The position numbers were made by a program, and so were the translations under genes. Below, piece after piece: positions 1-12,200 of a DNA stretch of 64,000 nucleotides (position 1 is the stretch's first letter; each line of letters begins with the position of its first letter). This DNA is from Trichostrongylus colubriformis (taxonomy: Eukaryota; Nematoda; Chromadorea; Rhabditida; Trichostrongylidae). The stretch is from positions 23,681,686 to 23,745,685 of the forward strand of contig OZ022261.1 of assembly GCA_963978905.1 (NCBI GenBank). The letters are read 5' to 3'. Under the pieces are notes generated by a model that saw nothing but the letters and a program-made list of their open reading frames with translations, searched no databases and was not told the origin of the DNA.

Positions 1-81
1 CTAGAATTGACTTTATTCGTTATGCACATCGTCCCGAACGACCAGTTGTTTCGGTGCAAGCACAACCATTCAGATGCATAC

Positions 82-244
82 CTGCCTGACGGTGAGTAGT
101 GGACGTCCCTTATCATCAAACATATCGGTACGATGTTCAACAAGGTAAGCGAGCTTATTCGGTCGAATAATCCCACACTCACGAGCAACACTTAGAGCAG
201 TGAGCAGATTATCGCCTGTCACCATCACTGTGCGGATATGAGCC
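82..244 (-). CDS. P5B ATPase exon Q (TGDN), last exon in window
   Basis: The exon starts after GCCAGTTCAG and encodes [20 protein letters not shown] and [12 protein letters not shown] corresponds to the TGD hinge motif of P-type ATPases. Donor CAG/GTATGC leaves phase 0. The remaining exons (GDGxND and helices 5-10) must lie outside the window; bases 1-81 look intronic. Confidence 0.97.
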
Positions 245-3200
245 CTGAACTGGCAAAATTCAAAGACGTACCCCGCGCCTCGTAAGTGGGAGATGCTACT
301 GGAAGAATGGGATGAAGATGCAACAGGGTTGATCAGGTAGGTCAGGTCACGCGAGGAGCCAGTTGCCGTGCATTCTAGCGTGCGGCAAACTCAGAACGGG
401 AGCAGCAACGTGCTTAGCATGCGCACGGCGATGCAATTCGCATGACGCTAACCTAGTAGGACAGTGTTAACGCTCACCTGGATAAAGACAGGGAGGGTAG
501 TATTCTGCGATGACTCAGTCACAACTTGCAAAACTGCGATTACGCGAAATAGCAGAGTGCATTGGCGGGACGTGAAGGGCATGCGATGCGGTCCATCACG
601 CGCTTCTTTCCCTCACCTTGTCGGTCAAATTTTCATTCTTTTCCTCTGCACGTCTCATCGCGAACTGATAACAAATGCCTCGCGTACTTACGCGTTGCGA
701 GGATCATGATCCTGCGATATAGCGCAATCGGAGAGTAGTCAGATAGGCCTGTGCTAGCGAAGTGCAGTATGATTTGCAGCCAGTAACTGCGGCCTCTAAT
801 TTATGCTAAACTAGGCCGTTTGTGCCTTCTCATCGAGACAGTGCTACGTGAGCTTTATTACGGTTTTGAAAAAGGCGTAATCGCAAGCGTAATTCGGACC
901 TTCTCGCTATACTATCTGGCTATTCAACAAACCGCTTCGGAATCCAATATCTGGTGATCAACACAAGATTGTTGAAACCCTTTAAATAACCTCAAAACTA
1001 AAAAACTTATTGTGAACATACCTATTCAACTGATTGATGACACCTAATGTGACTGGTTTCACTCGGTTTTCCAACACCACAAGGCCCAAAAGCTCCAAAT
1101 CGCACTCGACCTATGATTTTGTGATTACAGTGAAGGCTGTATTACAGCTGTTTCACAATGGGTCCAACTTCATAACTTATATGTATGAAAGATTTACCAG
1201 ATTTCGAGGTACTTTCGAAGCTTTCGCATAGTTCATCTCCAATTTTCTTCGAGCCACAGAAATCAATCGATAGCCATGCTGTGCGTATAAGTTAACTTGT
1301 TCCTGCAACAGCAAGGAGTGTTAGGCTGCGGTCATACTTTGCGCAGCTGCGTTAGTTGACGCCGGCACCGGCGTCAACTAACGCAGCTGCGCAAAGTATG
1401 ACCGCGGCCTTACGAATGTAAGGTGGAATGCGCTGCGTTCGACTAAAAATCGCATCGAGGCGTGCGACGTGTTGAGCAGAATTAGGGCGCCATGTGTGAT
1501 TGCGTAGTGTAGGCGATCACCATGTCATACGTCCAGATTTATTAGGTCGTCCCGAATGTTCCGGAACACCTCGACCACTTTTTCAAATTTATTTCTTTAC
1601 AACATGAACACATTTTAGTCAACAGGACATGTCATTCTACAGAGTAGAAAATTCTCTTCCGAATGATATGTGACATGTTGCAAAAGGCTTTATGTTGTAA
1701 AGAAATAAATTTGGAAGAAAGAGGTCGAGGTGTTCCGGAACTTTCGGGACAACCTAATATTATTCAGACGGTAATTTGTTCTCCTTGGTTTCGCAATGTT
1801 TTTGAGGGAAGTAGAATTTACGTACAGACTTTGCGCTAGCACCTTCATTGGCACCTCCCTCCAACTACGTAGCACCTTGGAACGCTGGGTGATCTCGCTT
1901 AATGATTGCTCTGCCTGTTGACCTATTCCCGAGAATCACTGCTACATGAAATAAATGAAACAAGTCTAGGTAGAGAAGTTCACTATGGTAGGGGATTCTT
2001 GAACAATTAAGAACACAGTAGGTGATATTCAATCAATGTTATTGATGTACCAACAAATGATCGAGATTCTAACTGTAGAAAATGACAGTTCATCGTGAGC
2101 TAACTGTATTCCCCATCCTTCAAGATAGCCGCACCCACCGCGTCACGGCGCCATTTTTTGACCTTTCACCGTACATTGCTAAAAAGTGTATTATGTGCCC
2201 GGAGAGGAACCAAATCATTACCAGGTAATCTTCTGGGACTGTTGCTGGATCACAAAGTGTCAAAATCATCTCCGGTGAACCTTTGCAGTACAGCGTCATA
2301 TCATTCGAATCATCACGCGGATTTGACACGATTACCGACATTCGTTGAAGAGAAGAGCTGCAGAAGATTGAAATCGAAGTGCGACTGAATTCTCAGTTTA
2401 AGAATCAATGTTTCAAATGCACTACCTGAATGTGAATTGACGAATGACACTATACTCTTTGCTGAATGGGTGATCTTCACGTTCCACCGGCGGTTTCACT
2501 ATAGTCGGCTGCAAAGTATGTAGCATTCACTGAGAGCAACAGAAATAGGTGATACATACGTATAGGAGGGCTGTTATCTCATTAACATAGTTGACTTCTA
2601 ACCTGAATGCTATCGAAGATCTGTACTTCACTCTCAGCCTCGTCATCAGCTGACTCGATCAGAGTCCATCCAGTCTGATTAAACAATATCAAGTCAAGCG
2701 GATCTCCATGCAACTCTCCATGTATTCTGAAAAAAGTGGGTATACCTTCAGTTGAAATGCTCATTCTGTTCTTCGGAAGAAGTGCATTTCTTGGTGACGT
2801 CAATGGTGAAAAAAAAGTTTCTGGACTTCCCTCATGCAAAGGGGCGGGACGAGACGCTTCCAACCCTCTTTTACCGCTGAAGAACTGGAGGATGCAATTA
2901 TACACGATGCTCCGAGTCGTGCTCATCGCGTGGCGGTGGACGTAGAGTTCATTTTTGATAGAAGTAATGTGGGTAATGAGAGCTTCCAAAGTGAGTCACG
3001 CAAATGAAAGCCATGACTATAAGAAAATTATATGTGACGGCATTCCCAGTGTAAAGGACGCCCCGAGCACAGGGGAAGGCATCTTTTTTACCAGCTCCCA
3101 CTTCTAACCGCTCCACCTCTTTTCTTTATCTGACCCGCTCCCTTTCGGAACTAACAGCGACGGGAAGGCCTATTCCCTTGGATTTCTGACCGTTCCATCC

Positions 3201-6200
3201 GTATTTCTTTACTTTGGTACTACTAAGCAACTTTCTTTTACAGACAACTACCACTACCACTGTCTTTGAGTGCAAGTATTCAAGCTGATTGACAACATAC
3301 TTAGTCAGTGAATGACAAGTCGCGATAGCAGTTATAAGCTCTCCTTTCGATGGTAGCTCATCGGCTTTCATCTCCTCTTTCTCCTGTAACGACAGTGACA
3401 AAATAATTTTCTCGAAATTCGTTGACAAAGTTATATATTGCGGACCTCAGTGAACGTGGGAGACCCGTCACCGGCTGCCGGTGTTATAGCTCGCAATGTT
3501 TGGAAATCGAGTCCGTCCTCGGTAAGAGTTCCAGTTTTGTCGAAGCAGCACTGAATACTCACAGTGACAAATAAGCGATCTTAAAATCTGTGTGGCAACT
3601 ACTGAATTCGAATGTAATAGGAAAGGAGCCGAGGTGGCAGCGCTCTCCGTTATACGTATCCTTACTTCTCATCGCACCCGGGTATGTACCATTTGTAAGG
3701 ATTTCGCAAAGCGGCATTTGCAAGCGAAGTGATGCGGACGAGCTTAGTTACCGTGTTGTTGGGTCCCAAAGCGATCACAAGTCAAGTGTGTATGGCGCCC
3801 CAGCATGTCCGTATGATCGCCCAAGACCCAACTATAGTGGCGCGCATAGCTCGCTCACACTCGCACGCCGCTCATTGTATTTCGATATTGGGGTGGATAC
3901 AAAGTGGTACGAATAAAAAAGTGGCAGTGGCAGTTATGGTGCGAAGAAACGTTAACGAGGTACGAAATCAAGAGGTCATGTGTTGCCCAAAACCTGCAGT
4001 AATTGTGTCGTAAATTCGACCAAATAATAAGAGGCCTGGAATGTACGAAGTAATTCATGCAAACACAGGAGATGCCAAAAAAGTAGTTCTGTTCGCGGCT
4101 CACTTCCACTAAGTATACAAAACGGAGGATAATGAAAGAGGTGAACGTAGTAGGGCAAAATAATCCTGGAGTTCTCCTCTGAAAGCAGGAACGAGCTGTG
4201 GCTTACTACTTCTTCCGTCATAAAAATATGGAGCCTTCAGCCAGTTTAGTCGGACTATAGAGTACCTACGATCGAGGTCCACCCAAAACAGCAGAGCCAG
4301 CTTCCGTGGGAGGTCTCTCGTGGAAGGCTTTCTGAGGACTGACCCATCGGTTCATGGAAGTTATGGAGCTCTCGCTGCTGGGACAACGCTGCTATGATCC
4401 GAAGTGTCATTTTTCAACCCGCAAACCCACCTCCGTAGAGGTTTCAGTGGTAATGGTACGTTGTGGTTCTTAGAAACGAAGGGCGGTATGAACCCAAAAA
4501 AAGTAGAATATTCAAGAACACCACCCAATAAGCATTTCTCAGGTACCCAGAGTGAACGGACCTCAGCAAGGTTGTGAACGAGGATGTCCAACTTGGATTT
4601 TGGTGACACATCATGTTTACGCAGAAGAAGCGCAAAAGGCTGTTACGTAGTTTAGTTAAAGTATGAGGTGTGCTTTTGAATTTGGGGATGAAAATACCTT
4701 GTCAGAATTTGCTGAAGTTCGATCAACGTGGAGTTGAAAGTAGAAGAAAAAAATACTTCTCTTGGCACCCCCTGTACACGTATTGAGATATTGACAAAAT
4801 CCATGAACCTTTCAAGAAGCCTTATTAATGGCATACATGCAATATTCCGAATTTATAATTGCTTCTTCTAGAAAACACGCGATTTTTTGGCACTGTTTCA
4901 TTATCACTACCCTTGTCACCGCGATTCGATCAAAAAAGGACCTTTGCTGGAACCTCGCTTGCTGTTCACAAATTTGACATCCGCTTTTGGCTCTAGGGCC
5001 GAGTGGGTGAATTGGTGCAACAACTTGTTTTCACCGAAACTGCTGAAATTTTTCCTATCAAGATTTTGGGGTGCTGATCACGAATATGACTTCCGTTCGG
5101 CGCGACGTCGTTCATTCCATTACAACGGTGCTGATGTAATGGAGAGAGCCACACTGTACTCACCATTTTCGCCTGAGTCTTAGGAAGAGAGGGGGACCTT
5201 CTCCTCGATTAGGGTTTGGGCGAAAATATTGTGCAGATTGATAGTGGTAGGATAGCACCAGGTGAAAGTTTAGAGAGTAAATAAATGCCCTCTCCCTTCA
5301 GCTACATTAGTACCACTCGAAGAAAGATGAGACTGGCTTGGACAGGCTTGCAGCTAAACGGCATCCGCGCCAAAAATGAGGGTAATGTTCGTGATCAGCA
5401 TTCTGAATTACCACTATATGACAGTTTCAGACCAATTCATCGAAACAGTTCTTGCACCAGTGGGGTGCAATTGCACCACATTAGCGCTAATGCTAAAAAA
5501 GGAAGCCATATTCGTGATCAGGACCCTGAGTAACTCCTGAGAGGGTTTCAACAAGAATGGTTTTTTAAGCAACCCCCGGTGTTTAGAGTAGCGATAGTTG
5601 AATAAAGACTCATCTTCTTCTAGTCAGATTATTCACTACATAGTTACTTGACCTTGTTTGAGGGTAATTGGCCTTTAAGGGAGATTTTGCATGACCTCCT
5701 GATATTCGTACATCGTTGCCTTTGCTTCGCCCCATAAATGTGAAGGGTCTGCACCATAGATGTGAAATTTCCATTCGTACCACTTGGTACACACCCTGCG
5801 AATTCCTGACATAAGGGTACACATCCATCGCGCCCATTGTTAAAATGCCATAAAATGCCACATGCGCGTCGTCCTATGAGTCTTCGCGACGCCGCTCGAC
5901 TCCCCCTAAAAAGACTCATATAGTTTGATTGGTAGAAGCGAATGCATATTTTCAAAGACAGAGCGGACAACGTGAAGGAAAGATGGCGATTCGGAGGATA
6001 CAAGACTTAGTAGAACATTTTTGTTCATCAGATAAAATGAATGAAAATTCAAATACAGATAACAGGAAATGTTGTGCATTCACTATGTTCAACTGCAGTC
6101 TCCCACCACACTCATCTCCATCTCTCCCCTTCCTCTCTTTACCAGTCGTGACACCCCTCTGTATGCCTTTGGTCAAGGGTAAAAAAGGACAAAAAAGACA

Positions 6201-9200
6201 AAGCGGAACATACAACATTGATTGCACCGCATGTATTGATTGTCGATGGAGATATGCAGTATATTTGCTTTTTGTGCAGTCGAAGATTGGCATTAATAAT
6301 GCCAACGGACATAGCAGCTGAAATGATGCCATATGCAGTGAAAGAAAGAGTTTAGCAGTCACATTATGGTTTTATGAGAGGGGGCGGTCTATCGTCACAC
6401 CGAGAGATCACCTCGCGCACGACGCATCACGCGACAGACGATACGGCGGCGATTTCCAAGCTCAGTCACCTAACAAGGAAAGGCTCACGGGTCACCGTGG
6501 CCATTCGAGATGAGTTGTATATCCTCCTATGCAGTTTCGAACGGGGATCTCAAATCTGCCCTCCAAATCTGCTAAACGATTCTGGAAAGAAAGTTACGGA
6601 GGCCTGAAAGTCCTGAAATATACGGCGCAAAGCGCAGGTTCTGGTCATATATGACTCGAGAATTTATGCTGTAAGTGGTCAGATGGTGCAGCTGGTCGCG
6701 TGACGGGCTACAATTTGGGGCATGAGGGTTCGATTCCTTGATGCATTTGCTAGTTTTGCTTTTGCTTTGAGTGTTTTCTAAACGCTTGCAAAACGCTTTT
6801 ACGCTTCATCAAAGTATCCCGTGCCCCCCAATAATGAGTAATCTGTTATTGGTTCTTTCCTGCATAATTGAACATTCTTCCCATCTTTCTTACCCTATTG
6901 TTCTTCGATTGTGAGGAATTTGGCGTTGTTGCGTAAAATGACTACGATATTCGTGTTCAGGGGCTCGAGTTACCTCTCTGTGCAAATTTTCAGCCAAATC
7001 GAGTTTTTGGCCCAACTTCGGAAAATTGGGGGTGCCGAGGGGATAAGTAGTAGTTTTTGTATTTTTTTCTACAAAAAATCATGCAACCTGAACAAAGACA
7101 ATCTAGACATATTTATTACAGATGTTCATGACAAATACGGACGTAACAGGCGTCATATAAGGGCGTTTTCCCGGCAAGGGTCAACGACTTCTCCCTCGTT
7201 GAATGGGCTGCCAGCCAATAGCATACGAATTTTTCCGAAATTTGGTCAAATTTTCGAATTGGCTAAAAACTTGTACAGTGGGGTAGTTTGGTCCCATAAA
7301 AACGAAAATGGATCTGATTTTGCGCGAAAACGTCTGGCTCGCGCGCCATAGACTTTTGAACGTACCCTGTCATAGACCAGTTATTCATGAAACGCTCCGT
7401 AATTCGCTCCCTGGCCATTCAAAATCGTGTACGTTTCTATGTGGTTTTAAACGGGGATCTCAATTCTGCCCTCCAAATCTGCTAAGCGATTCTGGGAGTG
7501 GAGTTATGGAGGTTTTTCTGAACAAATAATACTATTACGCGGTAAGTTCGGGAGCCCATAGCGCGCGAGCCAGACGTTTTCGCGCAAAATCAGATCCATT
7601 TTCGTTTTTATGGGACCAAACTACCCCACTGTACAAGTTTTTAGCCAATTCGAGGAATTGACCAAATTTCGGAAAAATTCGTGGGCTATTGGCTGGCAGC
7701 CCATTTAACGAGGGAGAAGTCGTTGACCCTTGCCCGAAAAATGCCCTTATTTGACGCCTGTTACGTCCGTATTTGTCATGAGCATCTGTAATAGATATGT
7801 CTAGATTACCTTTGTTCAGGTTGCATGATGTTTTGTAGAAAAAAAATTCAAAAACTACTACTTACCCCCTCGGCACCCCCCAATTTACCGAAGTTGGGCC
7901 AAAAACTCGATTTGGCTGAAAATTTGCACAGAGGGGTAATTCGAGCCCCTGAACACAAATATCGTAGTCATTTTACGCAACAACGCCAAATTCCTCACAA
8001 TCGCAGAACAATAGGGTAAAAAAGATGGGCAGAATGTTCGATTATGCAGGAAAGAACCAATAACATATTACTCATTAGTGAGGGGCAGGGGATGCTTTAA
8101 TGAAGCGTAAAAGCGTTTTGCAAACGTTCAGAAAACACCCAAAGCAAAAGCAAAACTAGAAAACGCATCGAGGATTCGAACCCTCATGCCCCAAATTGTA
8201 GCCCGTCACGCTACCAGCTGCACCATCTGCCCACTTGCAGCATCAATTCTCGAGTCATATATGACCAGAACCTGCGCTTTGCGCCGTATCTTTCAGGACT
8301 TTCAGGCCTCCGTAACTTCCTTTCCAGAATCGTTTAGCAGATTTGGAGGGCAGATTTGAGATCCCCGTTCGAAACTACATAGGAGGATATACAACTCATC
8401 TTGAATGGCCACGGTGACCCGGGAGCCTTTCCTTGTAAGAGCTGTAGACTGCTTCAAAAACAAAGGTAGCGATTCCGCTCAGCTCTTGTGTGACATATGT
8501 CAGCAAGGGCAAAAAAGAGAATGAAGTTTGCATTTCGGAAATAGTTCCAACATATTTTTGATTTTTGATAACTGCTGTTTATCGCCGCAGCTCGCGATGC
8601 GAAAGTTACTACAAGGATGCTGAGTTATGGGCAAAAGCTTCGGTGTCGGACGGGACGCGAACCCGCACCTCAACCTTTGCGGGGATATGTGCTAATCCAT
8701 TTTACACTACCGACACCCCTTTCACCTTAACTCAGCTTTCGAATGGAATATTTACCATAGCTTATCAGCACTCACACGATAACGTGTTGAGCCGGTTGGC
8801 CAATATCGGCATCGAACCGTGAAGCTGAAAGCTTTAGTATTGATATTGATATTTTTGATTTTTGATAACTGCTGTTTATCGCCGCAGCTCGCGATGCGAA
8901 AGTTACTACAAGGATGCTGAGTTGTACGTTGAGTCAACACGTTATACGTGTGAGTGCTGATAAGCTATGGTAAATATACCATTCATGTGGATAAGGGATG
9001 TGTGAGCTACAAAACCGTGCGCTGCGGATTCATCAACTTTAGCAACGGCCAGATTGACATGGAAGGCAAACCACGCTCAGGACCGTGTACCTCTGGGACG
9101 AGGAAGGAATGCTTTCCCACGAGGTGCTATTATAGTACAAGGCGAGACAGGCACCGCTCCCGTATGCACCCACCAGCTCCGGCACGTCGCTGTTCGAGAA

Positions 9201-12200
9201 AAGCGCCGAAAAAGGTCCGCAGTCACCCTTCATCATGAGAACGCCCGCAGTACCCAAGCCAAGCTACAGGAGCTCGGCTGGGATGTCCTGCCCCACCCGC
9301 CATACTCTACATACATTGCTCCATCTGACTATCACTTTATCCTTCCTCTTGGATCCTTCCACGCCAAGAGAAAAATCGCTGATTATGACTTGCTTGCAAA
9401 GGCGATCACTGACTTCTTCAACTCTCAGAACCCGGAGTTCTGGGAGGAAGGAATCAACGATCTACCTACGAGGTGGCGGAGTGTTGTTGATAACAATGGT
9501 GTATACGTTGTTGCCTAATTGTTGCATGTTGGAAGAAAAAATAATAAAAAGTGATGATCGTAAGACGCAAAATTTTCACCGACGTCGGTGCTCCTTTCCC
9601 TCCCTAGGCTTAAGCTAAAGCAGATGAGATAGATGCTTCGGCAGATGCTTTTCCATGTAGGAGGAGGGAATATAAATTTTAACCTAAGCCTAACTAAGAA
9701 AAGAGCTTAGACATCGATAAAAAGTCGAGTATTTCTCCCCCATTTTAACTGACCCGCATACTTGCATGAATGCTGCAGGGTTATACTACTATGTATGCGC
9801 AATAATATAATTACTGAGTTTTGTCTTGCCGTTCTGCATTGGCGACTGGAGAAATGGGATGAGTGCCGCGACGCAACCGCACGTGACAGGGAGTAATTGC
9901 AATCAAAGATTTGGCGCAGCAAAAGTTGCCCTATGTGTGACCTCTAGGCTTGTGGGTTCGTCTTTTCATCACATCCATAGTGAAAATGCCGTGCGCGTCG
10001 CATTCATTCTCGAAGCCATATAGGTTGCCGTGCACTCAGGGCACGCTATGTATTCTTACTTGAAGCGAATAGATATTCATTCACATTTCCTCATGTGAGT
10101 TCGCTGCGAAATCCTCTTCGCTTCTCATTCGCTTATCGAATGTTTAGACTCTAGCCGCTGATCGCAGACCTCTGCAGGATGACCCCTTCCGTCCGGTAAA
10201 ATAAGACCCCCTGCCGATGAATCCTCGACCCGGTGTACCCCACCTGCACTATATTCCACATGACTTAGGTGCGACTGTGAGTTCGTTGAAATCCATATGG
10301 CAATTTCTATTTTTTGTCCTACTTCTTTTTTTTTGAAAATAGTTCGCGTACCAGGAAGCGCAGGTGGCACAACAATAGTAATGATATCCAGCGATCGCAC
10401 AATTATCTTTCGTATAGGTTCGTTCCTCTGAATCATTATGGCGATAGTATAGCCGAAGCCGAGGATTGCAATACAGAACAGGAAAGCGACGAACTGAAAT
10501 TCGATTCTCTAGATATTCTATAACATAGTTGATCATTCTACAGTACATAATCGCCCTCGGACTGTGACAAGAACGAGTTAGACTCTTGTCAAGTCGGGGG
10601 ACAAGTCTAGGCCTAACGATTCCTCTCAGTGTTTTAGGAATCACATGATAGCACAATAGCCTCACCTTAAACAGATCTTTTGTGAATCTAAAATCAATCG
10701 GCTTCGGGTACATTATTGATCGAACCAGCTGTCCTTTAAGTGTTGCATACGCAGTTCGGAGTACGATCGCCTTGAATATTATGTTTTGTCATTATGCAAG
10801 CAATTTACTTTACGAGGACAATAACTACACTAAAGACACCTGGACTGTTGGGTTACATTCATAGTCGGCGACGAGACCGCCCGCACTGCACTGTCTTGCA
10901 ATCGCATAGTGCCGGGGCCGTCTATACTTTGCGGTGGTGCCCAGGCTCAAGCCTCCGTCGGGAAATCCACAAACGAGGTGGGGGGGGGGGGGGGGTGTCG
11001 TATTTCGTCCTCTGACAATGAGAGGAGGACCGTAATTCCAAAAGCCTGCAGTGACCAAAAAAATCTCTAAAGCTGAGCGCACAGCGTAAAGGTAGATAAT
11101 GTAAAACTGACTACCTGGGTACACATCCGGAATTAACAGTTAGTCTTCAATTAAAAAATTCGCAGGATATACGAAAAGAAGGCGCCCCAAAGAGGAAACA
11201 AGATAGGACACAAAAGTTTTGATATAATCTTGTCAGGTTTTTCTACCGTAGGCTCCAAGTTCCTTGATGATTCGCACCGATTGTGTAGAAAACCATAGAA
11301 ATACCGGAAAACGGAGAAGGGAGGTCATATGCAAACCCCCTTCTTGGGATGATGGGGTTCGTTTTTCTGGGAATTCTCCTCGACACCACGTGACCCTAGT
11401 GGTGCCGGCGGCAGGGCATGGCTATGTTCTTAAGCGGAGACAGTGTGGTACAGGCGAAGACGCAAGGACGACGCAGCCACGCCCTGTCACCGGCACCGCA
11501 GAGTGAAGGAAATCTAACGCACGAGCTTGCTGCAATTTTTCGCACACGTGTGTAGGTTAGCTCACGGCCAGCAAGAGTGTATATTGCGGGTCGCAATTAT
11601 GCGGGTGTCTTGCGACAACCGCTGGCGCCGCAATCGCGTCGCTGGGTGTAATTGCGGCCCTAGCGCGATACGAAGTATGTGTTGTGCAAGCCATGAATCA
11701 TGAACGATTTGGGAAAAACGATGCAACGCCAAATGGAAGCTGTGAACCTTGACTTGCTTTCCTTGGTAATACCGTGTTTGCAACACTTGCGTGCCGCAAT
11801 ATAAGATGTGCTTCGAATGTTTTTCGAAACAAAACCGCATGTCCTCTTCATCCTCGTGAACAGCTGTAAGTGCCACCTGGAACATCGAAGGTAGACGACA
11901 TGAAAATTTACACGAGTGCGCTCAGAAACAAATGATAATGACACCTTCGTGATGGGCACCGATTCTCCAGTCAGCATACTCTCGTTGACGATCGCTGTTC
12001 CATTCATTAGCACAGCATCGCATTGCATGATACCTCCGTGGGCCGGTACGAGAAAGATATCGCCTGGTACCAGCTACAAAGAACACAGTGTTTCCAAAAT
12101 TGGCCGGGTGTGTGCCATCAAGACAGCAAGTTCATGTACCCGCGTGTGGTGCACGATGCAAGGGATGCGAGCTGGGGGCTGTAGCAGTTGGGTGATAAAG

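Larger units (their letters stand above)
6472..8437. mobile_element. 2-kb fold-back element with tRNA-like sequence in each arm
   Basis: The left arm (about 6,472-7,300) and right arm (about 7,560-8,437) are imperfect reverse complements, with shared ends ACAAGGAAAGGCTC / GAGCCTTTCCTTGT. Each arm carries a tRNA-like block and a block reading CTGCCCTCCAAATCTGC that recurs at 7,460, 8,340 and 51,800. Single-armed relatives occur at 51,534-51,904 and 44,645-45,230. It lies wholly in the P5B intron between exons H and I. Several short frames in it are not genes. Confidence 0.7.

Noticed and set aside
1690..1875. P5B exon encoding MKVLAQSLY
   Set aside because: The exon at 1,198-1,302 encodes the conserved Y-x-x-x-G-Y-R segment and fits both phases; part of the alternative lies in a MITE.
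5952..6362. 136-codon minus-strand frame as a separate gene
   Set aside because: It overlaps P5B exon I in another frame; the exon has the conserved sequence and correct splice sites.
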